Positions 58,666-64,000 of a stretch of DNA of 64,000 nt are shown here, one piece after another. The notes under the pieces were generated by a model. That model was not told the origin of the DNA and made no database searches. It worked only from the letters and a program-made list of their open reading frames with translations. A program made the position numbers and the translations under genes. The DNA is from DAISJI01 sp964559835 (GTDB taxonomy: Bacteria > Acidobacteriota > Terriglobia > Terriglobales > Acidobacteriaceae). The stretch lies in assembly GCA_964559835.1 (NCBI GenBank), contig CAZLJE010000020.1, positions 1-64,000 on the forward strand, in the 5' to 3' direction. Position 1 is the first letter of the stretch; every line of letters starts with the position of its first letter.

Positions 58666-59097
58666 TCAGTGCCCCAGATGATAAGGGTGCCCTTTCAGGA
58701 TTGTATATCCGCGATACAACTGCTCCAGCAGCACTACTCGCGCGAGTTCGTGCGGCAGGGTCATGCGTCCGAGTGAGAGCTTTACCGTCGCCCGCTTCAG
58801 CATTTCCTCCGACCATCCATCCGCCGGGCCGATGGCGAACAGCAGCGCCTGCGTGCCGCGGTTCTGGTGATCTCCGAGGAACTGCGCCAGCTCTTCCGAC
58901 GACATCTGTTTGCCCGTGGAATCGAGCGTGACCAGCAACTGCCCGGGACGGTCCAGTTGCTTCTCCAGCGCGTTCTCGCTCGCCAGTTCGAGCGAATCGG
59001 TCGGCGTGTAGCGCGACAGGCGCTTCAGGTACTCGAGCGTGAGCGACTGGATCGCCCGCTCCTTGGTTTTACCGATCCACGCTACGCGCAGCTTCAC
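58666..59097 (-). CDS. rlmH: 23S rRNA pseudouridine-1915 methyltransferase
   Basis: 143 residues from GTG 59097; a longer frame to 59190 is composed of repeat words and is rejected. SPOUT fold: KLRVAWIGKTKERAIQSLTL, YLKRLSRYTPTDSLELASEN, LLVTLDSTGKQMSSEELAQF and the knot ALLFAIGPADGWSEEMLKRA, LSLGRMTLPHELARVVLLEQ, LYRGYTILKGHPYHLGH. It methylates position N3 of pseudouridine 1915 in 23S rRNA. First gene of rlmH-MNT-HEPN. Confidence 0.95.
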   Translation of the reverse strand: MKLRVAWIGKTKERAIQSLTLEYLKRLSRYTPTDSLELASENALEKQLDRPGQLLVTLDSTGKQMSSEELAQFLGDHQNRGTQALLFAIGPADGWSEEMLKRATVKLSLGRMTLPHELARVVLLEQLYRGYTILKGHPYHLGH

Positions 59098-59107
59098 GAG
59101 CCATTTG

Positions 59108-59175
59108 TAATTGGTAATCGGTGATTTGTAATCGGGAAAAACGTCCTTCGTGTTCCTTTGTGTCCTTTGTGGTGG
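59108..59175. repeat. Composite of two repeat families
   Basis: AATTGGTAATCGGTGATTTG then TAATCGGG (59108-59136) is followed by CGTCCTTCGTGTTCCTTTGT then GTCCTTTGTGGTGG (59142-59175), one arm of the ACAAAGGACAC family of 12863-12925. Two unrelated families lie back to back between rlmH and the methyltransferase gene. Confidence 0.8.
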
Positions 59176-59176
59176 A

Positions 59177-59986
59177 TTATTTTGTTGCACCCGCCAGCAC
59201 GATGTCCGCCGTCAGATTCACCTTCTCGCCGTCCCAGTATCTGTCTAACGTGGTCAGCACTTCGCGCTCGATCTCGGGCGTCACTTTCTCCAGCACCGGG
59301 CGGAAGGGCACAGTGACGGCCTGAAAATATGCCCACAGCTCCGGTACGCTTTCGTTCCAGACCCAGGGGACGGTGCGCAGTTCATCGCTCGCGCCGGCGA
59401 ATCCCGCTTCCGTCATGGCTTTCGCCAATGTGCCCCGAGTCGCGAACTTGAACATCGCGGCAGCGCCCGCCGGAATGTTCATCCCCGTATTGCGCATCAT
59501 GACCTGTACTGTCGCCTGAAAGTACGGCTGGTCGAAGCTTCCCCAGGTGGCGAACGCGATTCGCCCGCCTGGCTTCAGCACCCGCCGGATCTCGCGCAGC
59601 GCCTTTGGCAGGTCGACGAAGAACATCGCGCCGAAGCGGCAGGTGACCAGGTCGAACTCGGCGCCGGCATACGGCAGCGCGTGAACGTCCGCGCGCTCGA
59701 AGCGTATGTTTGCTAGGGCACGTTCGTTCGCCCGTTCCGCGGCAATCTTCAGCGGCTCCTCGGAAACATCGGTCGCGACCACGCTGCCAGTCGGCCCTAC
59801 TCTCCGCGCCACCTTCAGCGACGGCGCTCCCGTTCCGCACGCGACGTCCAACACCCGCTCGCCCGGTTGTGGGTCCGCGTACTCAACGAGCGCGTCGGTG
59901 ACGGCCTTGCCCATCTCGGCCGAGGGACGTTCCCACCGTTGCGACGCCTGCATGCGCGCATGGTCTGCCCAGTTTGCTTGTGTCAT
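59177..59986 (-). CDS. Class I SAM-dependent methyltransferase (UbiE-like)
   Basis: 269 residues. SAM-binding motif I PGERVLDVACGTGAPSLKVA, motif II VVATDVSEEPLKIAAERANE, then IRFERADVHALPYAGAEFDL and VTCRFGAMFFVDLPKALREI with RRVLKPGGRIAFATW. Belongs to the UbiE/COQ5-like group; substrate unknown and a quinone role is not implied. ATG 59986. Confidence 0.9.
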   Translation of the reverse strand: MTQANWADHARMQASQRWERPSAEMGKAVTDALVEYADPQPGERVLDVACGTGAPSLKVARRVGPTGSVVATDVSEEPLKIAAERANERALANIRFERADVHALPYAGAEFDLVTCRFGAMFFVDLPKALREIRRVLKPGGRIAFATWGSFDQPYFQATVQVMMRNTGMNIPAGAAAMFKFATRGTLAKAMTEAGFAGASDELRTVPWVWNESVPELWAYFQAVTVPFRPVLEKVTPEIEREVLTTLDRYWDGEKVNLTADIVLAGATK

Positions 59987-60001
59987 GGAGTGAAGCTACC
60001 A

Positions 60002-60043
60002 GAAAGAGAAAAGCGCTGCCGTGACCTAAGTCTCGGCAGCGCT
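60002..60043 (-). terminator. Terminator of the sigma54 regulator gene
   Basis: On the minus strand AGCGCTGCCG - 12 bases - CGGCAGCGCT forms a perfect 10-bp stem, followed by TTTCTCTTTCT. It lies 18 bases after the stop of the regulator. Confidence 0.82.
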
Positions 60044-60060
60044 GCCTGGGGGAAGGCATT

Positions 60061-61038
60061 TCAGTCCAATCCGTAACGTTTACGTTTTTCCAGCAGCGTT
60101 TTGCGGCTGATGCCGAGGATCTGCGCAGCCATCGTCTTCTTCCCGCGTGTGAAGTCCAGCACCTCGGCGATGTAGCCGCGTTCGAGGTCCTCCAGCGACA
60201 TCTTCTTGCCGGACGGCGCGGAGTCGCGCACGTGCGCCGGCAGATCCTGCGGCAGGATCTCCGGGCCGGCCCCGGTCACCACCGCGCGCTCGATGACGTT
60301 CCGCAACTCGCGCGCGTTTCCGGGATACGAGTATCCCTGCAGGGCGTCCAGCGCGCTTTGCGAGAACGTCATGCGCGGCTTGCGGTGCATGGCTACCAAC
60401 ACGGTGAGGAAGTGCTCCGCCAGCGGGCGGATGTCGCCGCGGCGTTCGCGCAACGACGGCACCACAATCGGAATCACATTCAGCCGGTAATAGAGGTCTT
60501 CGCGGAACGTCCGCCGCGTCACGGCGCGCTCGAGATCGACATTGGTGAGCGCGATCAGACGCGCATTCACGCTGATGCTCTTCACTCCGCCCAAGCGCTC
60601 GAACTTCTTTTCGTCGATGACACGCAGGAGCTTCGCCTGCATGGGCATGGTCAGTGCCGCAATCTCGTCGAGCACGATCGTGCCTTCGCCCGCAATCTCC
60701 AGCCGTCCGACCTTGGTGTGCGTGGCGCCGGTGAACGCGCCCTTTTCGTAGCCGAACAGTTCGCTCTCCAGTAGTTCGGCGGGCAGGCTGGCGCAGTCGA
60801 TCTTGACGAGCGATTCGTCGTGCTGCGGGCCAAGGTAGTGGATCAGCGATGCCAGCAGGTCCTTGCCGGTACCGCTTTCGCCGCGGATCAACACGGTGGA
60901 CGTGGAAGCCGCGATGCCGCGCACTTCCTGCAGCAGCCGTACGCTCACCGGGTCGGATGCCACCCACGATTCCAGTACGGCGGTTGCGTGCGTGCGTTTT
61001 GGACGCGGCATGCTCGAAGACAAGTCAGTGGCCGCCAT
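60061..61038 (-). CDS. Sigma54-dependent transcriptional activator without receiver domain
   Basis: 325 residues from ATG 61038; longer frames overlap rsfS and are rejected. AAA+ domain (about 40-270): Walker A TVLIRGESGTGKDLLASLIH, the sigma54 contact GAFTGA in YEKGAFTGATHTKVGRLEIA, Walker B GTIVLDEIAAL, and GNARELRNVIERAVVTGAG. C-terminal Fis-type HTH with TRGKKTMAAQILGISRKTLL then EKRKRYGLD. There is no N-terminal receiver or ligand domain, so control must come from elsewhere, or it is constitutive. Follows rsfS by 29 bases. Confidence 0.92.
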   Translation of the reverse strand: MAATDLSSSMPRPKRTHATAVLESWVASDPVSVRLLQEVRGIAASTSTVLIRGESGTGKDLLASLIHYLGPQHDESLVKIDCASLPAELLESELFGYEKGAFTGATHTKVGRLEIAGEGTIVLDEIAALTMPMQAKLLRVIDEKKFERLGGVKSISVNARLIALTNVDLERAVTRRTFREDLYYRLNVIPIVVPSLRERRGDIRPLAEHFLTVLVAMHRKPRMTFSQSALDALQGYSYPGNARELRNVIERAVVTGAGPEILPQDLPAHVRDSAPSGKKMSLEDLERGYIAEVLDFTRGKKTMAAQILGISRKTLLEKRKRYGLD

Positions 61039-61067
61039 TTCCGGCTGCAAGACAGGCGCTGAGGCGG

Positions 61068-61517
61068 TTACGCCTTGTGTTTGCGGCTGCGGGTAGCCGC
61101 CGGCGCTCTCCGCGTAGTAGTTTTCGCGCGCGTGCGCTTCTTCCCCGGCGGGCGCAACTCCGAGGCCTCGAGGTGTTTTGCCGATTTCCAAAGCCGCTCC
61201 AGGTTGTAGAAGGTCCTCGCTTTCTGCGAGAACACATGGACCACGAAGTCGACGTAATCGAGCAGCACCCACTCGGCTTGCCGGTACCCCTCGACGTGCG
61301 TCGGACGTAATCCGGCCTTTCCGAGTCTCTGCTCTACCTCGTCAGAGATGGCTTGAATCTGTCTCGGGTTGCCGCCGGTGCAAATAACAAAATAATCGGT
61401 AAACCCGCCCGAAGCCTTGTCGAGTTCCAGTACCTTCAGTTCGTCCGCCTTTTTCTCTTCGCAGGCGGAGATCGCCACCTCGACTTGCTTCTTCACTTCC
61501 GCTTTCTTGGTCGGCAA
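61068..61517 (-). CDS. rsfS: Ribosome silencing factor RsfS
   Basis: 149 residues from TTG 61517, supported by GGAG eight bases before it, inside the end of nadD. Family features: KVLELDKASGGFTDYFVICT, GGNPRQIQAISDEVEQRLGK, VEGYRQAEWVLLDYVDFVVH and VFSQKARTFYNLERLWKSAK. It binds L14 and blocks subunit joining on starvation. The tail (about 115-149) is very basic. nadD-rsfS is a conserved pair. Confidence 0.94.
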   Translation of the reverse strand: MPTKKAEVKKQVEVAISACEEKKADELKVLELDKASGGFTDYFVICTGGNPRQIQAISDEVEQRLGKAGLRPTHVEGYRQAEWVLLDYVDFVVHVFSQKARTFYNLERLWKSAKHLEASELRPPGKKRTRAKTTTRRAPAATRSRKHKA

Positions 61518-61520
61518 TGT

Positions 61521-62189
61521 TCACGCTCCCGTACGCGACTTGCGCCTTGAGCCTTCGTATAGATGCTCTTTCCTGATGTACTCGACGACCGCCTCGTCCA
61601 ACAACCCCCGAATGGCGCGCCCTGACGCGAGTGCCTTTCGGACGCCGCTGCTCGCCACGTCCTCGGCCACGTCATCGATCCAGTGTATCCGGGCCCCCTC
61701 TGTGTTCCTCTGTGTCCGTTGCCTGCCCTGAGCGAAGTCGAAGGGTGGTGAGGTTTTGTATCCCGGCCTGCTCACCACGATGAACTCCACCTCCCGGGCC
61801 AGTTCCTTCGGCTTGTGCCAGGTTTCGATGGTCTCGAACATATCGACGCCGACGATGAAGAACAGCCGGTCGTTCTTGCCCAATCTCTTCTTGAACCGCC
61901 GGACGGTGTCGATGGAATAGTTAGGTGCCCCACCCTGACTGCTTTTGGAAGGGTGGCTAGGTGCCTCCATCAATGATGGCACGAATTTCGGCTCCCCCCG
62001 CAACGCGATCGCCAGCATCGCATACCGGTGCTCGAACGCGGTGATGGGTTGGCGCTGCTTGTGCGGTGGAACATGGGCGGGAACAAAATAGATGCGGGAC
62101 AGCTTGCATGCCCGCTGCGCCGCGTGTGCTACCGCCAGGTGTCCGCGATGCACGGGATCGAATGTCCCACCGAAGATGGCTACGTTCAT
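61521..62189 (-). CDS. nadD: Nicotinate-nucleotide adenylyltransferase with two repeat-derived inserts
   Basis: 222 residues. NaMN adenylyltransferase of NAD synthesis: nucleotide motif NVAIFGGTFDPVHRGHLAVA, HVPPHKQRQ, YSIDTVRRFKKRL, LFFIVGVDMFETIETWHKPK and VASSGVRKALASGR (ISxTxIR-like). Two stretches do not belong to the family: APSHPSKSSQGGAP before NYSIDT (element 61922-61959) and PPFDFAQGRQRTQRNTEGAR before IHWIDDVAEDV (element 61697-61744). Both are in frame and both lie in surface loops between core motifs, so the enzyme may still work. The gene is longer than the usual 190-215 residues by about that amount. Confidence 0.93.
   Translation of the reverse strand: MNVAIFGGTFDPVHRGHLAVAHAAQRACKLSRIYFVPAHVPPHKQRQPITAFEHRYAMLAIALRGEPKFVPSLMEAPSHPSKSSQGGAPNYSIDTVRRFKKRLGKNDRLFFIVGVDMFETIETWHKPKELAREVEFIVVSRPGYKTSPPFDFAQGRQRTQRNTEGARIHWIDDVAEDVASSGVRKALASGRAIRGLLDEAVVEYIRKEHLYEGSRRKSRTGA
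61697..61744. repeat. Two repeat words inside nadD
   Basis: CCTCTGTGTTCCTCTGTGTC (from 61697) is of the CACAGAGG word class and CCTGCCCTGAGCGAAGTCGA (61722-61741) is the inverse partner of the element at 40030-40054. They are translated on the minus strand as FDFAQGRQ-RTQRNTEGAR. Confidence 0.82.
61922..61959. repeat. Copy of the CCCACCC...GGGGCACC element inside nadD
   Basis: GGTGCCCCACCCTGACTGCT then TTTGGAAGGGTGGCTAGG. It matches the inverse of 25203-25239 at about 31 of 33 positions and shares its frame with the hairpin at 15989. Confidence 0.85.
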
Positions 62190-62300
62190 GAAGGCAGTTG
62201 TTCGTTGCTGGTTGTCAGTTTCCGCTCCCCAGTGTATCGCTGCAAGTGCCGACCCGGTGGCGGGCCCGCGACGACCCCGCGGCTGATAACATTAACTGGA

Positions 62301-63215
62301 ATGCGTTGTTTGTTCCTTCTTCTCTTCGCGCTGTCCTCGGCTGCGTTGGCCCAGAACCCGGTCGGACAGCTTTTTTCGTCCGACGCCAAGGTCAAGGGTT
62401 CGGTCGAACTTGCGGCCGGCGGCGCACGCGTCATGAGCGGCTCCTTCCTGACCGCCGGAAGCGGCACGGCTGTGCTGAAACTGGACCGGGGCGGCGAGAT
62501 CCGCGTCTGTGCAGGGACTACGCTGTCAGTCGCGACCTCGCAGAGCGGACGCGATCTGATCCTGGGCCTTAGCCTCGGCTGCCTTGAGACGCACTACACG
62601 GTTTCCTCGACCGCCGACTCCATAGTCACGCCGGATTTTCGCCTGCTGCTCGCGGGGCCGGGGCGCTTCGATTTCGCCATCGAGGCCGGTAAGAATGGCG
62701 ACACCTGCGTTCGCGCCTTGCCCGGGAATTCGTCGTCGCTGATTGTGTCGGAATTGATGGGCGACGCGACGTACCAGGTCAAGCCTGCCGAACGGCTCGT
62801 TTTTCATAACGGCCACTTGCAGGACGCGGACCATGACAATGCGAATTGCGGATGTGCCAGCGCACCGCCGGTGCTGACTGCCGGAGCAAATCCGCCGGCT
62901 CCAGCCTCACAACCAACCGCTCAGCCGGTGACGCCGAAACCCGAGAGCCCATCCTCGACGCCCGGTGCGCACGTGGAAGTGGACGCGCCGTTCGTCTTTC
63001 ACGGTGACGACGCCCCTCCGTCGCCTTTGGAGCAGGCAGTCACTCTGCATATCAACAACAAGCCGCTGCCGCTGATTGTTTTTCCGCCGGCGCCGGCTGA
63101 AGTTGCGGCTGCGCAGGTGAACGTCCCGCCGCCTCCTGCAAAAGTCATCAACAAACCCAGGCAAGGTGGTTTTTTCGGGCGTCTCAAGGGCTTCTTCGCA
63201 TCCGTTTTTCGCTAG
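62301..63215 (+). CDS. Secreted FecR-like protein with proline-rich tail
   Basis: 304 residues from ATG 62301. Signal peptide MRCLFLLLFALSSAALAQ. A FecR-like beta domain (about 25-170): FSSDAKVKGSVELAAGGARV, GTAVLKLDRGGEIRVCAGTT, LSVATSQSGRDLILGLSLGC, FRLLLAGPGRFDFAIEAGKN. Then a Cys pair NCGCASAPP, a Pro-rich region (about 190-270) and a basic end FFGRLKGFFASVFR. No catalytic residue. In the same direction as the TonB-type gene that follows. Confidence 0.78.
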   Translation: MRCLFLLLFALSSAALAQNPVGQLFSSDAKVKGSVELAAGGARVMSGSFLTAGSGTAVLKLDRGGEIRVCAGTTLSVATSQSGRDLILGLSLGCLETHYTVSSTADSIVTPDFRLLLAGPGRFDFAIEAGKNGDTCVRALPGNSSSLIVSELMGDATYQVKPAERLVFHNGHLQDADHDNANCGCASAPPVLTAGANPPAPASQPTAQPVTPKPESPSSTPGAHVEVDAPFVFHGDDAPPSPLEQAVTLHINNKPLPLIVFPPAPAEVAAAQVNVPPPPAKVINKPRQGGFFGRLKGFFASVFR

Positions 63216-63323
63216 ACTCCACTTTCCGGGAATGGCACTGGCGCCTGTCGAAAAGTGTAGAAACGGGGCAACTTTTCTGAAACCTTTCCCAGCGAATTAG
63301 GTCTATACTCAAGCGAGAAGATC

Positions 63324-64000
63324 ATGGCCGGAATTGCCGTAAAGCCAGCCGTCGCGCCGGGGAAATCCGCCGAGCACGACTTCATGCCAGCCCTCTTCGG
63401 GCTCGAATACTCGACGTATGGCGTGAAGCGCGAGACCTTCATGGTCTCGTTCCTGCTGCACACGGCGCTGGCTGCGGGAATCCTGGTTTCCAGCTCTTTC
63501 CTCTACGCGCACCGCAACGAGATCAAGACCACGATCACTGGAGCGGTGACCGATATCAGCCCCTACATTATGCCTCCCGCGCCTGACCAGGCCGGTGGCG
63601 GCGGTGGCGGCGGCGATCGCGACAAGTTACAAGCCTCGAAAGGCAATCTTCCCAAGCTCTCGGATAAGCAGTTCACGCCTCCAATGGTCGTGATCCGCAA
63701 CGAGAACCCCAAGCTCCCGATGGAACCCACAGTTGTCGTCCCGCCGCAGATTCCTCTGCCGACGGGCGGACAGCTGGGTGATCCTCTGGCCGGAATCGTC
63801 GGCCCGCCGTCGAACGGCACCGGTAGCGGTGGCGGTATCGGCAGCGGTAGCGGCGGCGGCGTGGGCAGCGGACGCGGTCCCGGCGTCGGTCCTGGATGGG
63901 GCGGCGGCATCGGCGGCGGCGCCTATCGTGTCGGTGGCGGCGTCAGCGCTCCACGCGCGACCTTCTCTCCTGATCCCGAATACTCGGAAGAAGCTCGGAA
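63324..64000 (+). CDS. TonB-family protein, truncated by the window end
   Basis: 225 codons visible from ATG 63324; TATACT at 63304-63309 may be the -10. A membrane segment (METFMVSFLLHTALAAGILV-like: VSFLLHTALAAGILVSSSFL) after a cytoplasmic start of about 45 residues, then a Pro/Gly-rich linker (long G-rich stretch about 175-210), and the beginning of a TonB C-terminal domain, RATFSPDPEYSEEAR. It would couple proton energy to outer-membrane transport. The C-terminus lies outside. Confidence 0.8.
   Translation, partial: MAGIAVKPAVAPGKSAEHDFMPALFGLEYSTYGVKRETFMVSFLLHTALAAGILVSSSFLYAHRNEIKTTITGAVTDISPYIMPPAPDQAGGGGGGGDRDKLQASKGNLPKLSDKQFTPPMVVIRNENPKLPMEPTVVVPPQIPLPTGGQLGDPLAGIVGPPSNGTGSGGGIGSGSGGGVGSGRGPGVGPGWGGGIGGGAYRVGGGVSAPRATFSPDPEYSEEAR

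Noticed and set aside
59098..59190. N-terminal extension of RlmH
   Set aside because: The extra residues are encoded entirely by repeat words; the family begins at the GTG at 59097.
1..64000. Insertion sequences or prophage
   Set aside because: No transposase, integrase or phage structural gene was recognised; repeats have no coding capacity of their own.

Overview
The window is about 64 kb of high-GC bacterial chromosome, densely packed on both strands, with no rRNA, no recognisable transposase and no CRISPR array. Gene content (TIGR03067-type two-repeat protein, DUF1259 protein, secreted M61 peptidase, OPT and POT peptide transporters, conserved small membrane proteins, FecR-like and TonB proteins) together with many word-built intergenic inverted repeats suggests an Acidobacteriota chromosome of the Terriglobia/Koribacter type. 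This is an inference from gene families; no marker gene for taxonomy was aligned.

Layout. 1-5.4 kb: 3' end of rpsA, convergent glgB, a YbaK-type deacylase, a GT39-like membrane glycosyltransferase and a small secreted protein. 5.7-9.8 kb: a NarL-type two-component pair, two small Cys-containing unknowns behind a CRP-like site, and a ferritin-like protein. 9.9-16 kb: TIGR03067 protein, OPT transporter, yggS, yggU, POT transporter and small unknowns. 16-23.7 kb: class V aminotransferase with a Tat-like leader, M24 peptidase, small membrane proteins, a GNAT protein, a second GT39 protein and a secreted phospholipase C-like protein. 23.8-31.8 kb: the translation cluster rimP-nusA-infB, then DUF4375, DUF433, ylxP, rbfA and nrnA, all on the minus strand, with a recognisable promoter before rimP and a terminator after infB. 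31.9-40.5 kb: secreted rhodanese, ABC exporter, a secreted protein with kinase-like motifs, PLD-like protein, metallophosphoesterase, DUF1259 protein and a NicO-type transporter. 40.5-46.8 kb: a complete-looking overlapping histidine operon, hisI-G-D-C-B-H-F-A, preceded by a His-rich leader peptide and an attenuator. 46.9-55.4 kb: a PlsC+GNAT fusion (OlsF-like), DUF2267, tRNA-Pro, DUF59 protein, a diguanylate cyclase, plsC-like, folC, accD and cobO. 55.6-64 kb: M61 peptidase, MNT/HEPN pair, rlmH, methyltransferase, sigma54 activator, rsfS, nadD, a FecR-like protein and the start of a TonB-family protein.

The most striking properties are: (1) a histidine attenuator that can be read at base level, with leader peptide, terminator and a competing anti-terminator; (2) a large population of intergenic inverted repeats of several unrelated sequence families, some present in more than one copy, that also intrude in frame into four protein genes (sensor kinase, GT39, NicO transporter, NadD) and supply stop codons to others; (3) three TGTGA-N6-TCAC(A/C) sites of the CRP family; and (4) a secreted protein carrying a DLKxxN plus DLG pair reminiscent of protein kinases.

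Genes in the same direction usually overlap by 1-10 bases, so most of the window is read as short operons (two-component pair; yggS/yggU/POT; rimP-nusA-infB; his; plsC-folC-accD-cobO; nadD-rsfS-sigma54 regulator; rlmH-MNT-HEPN).
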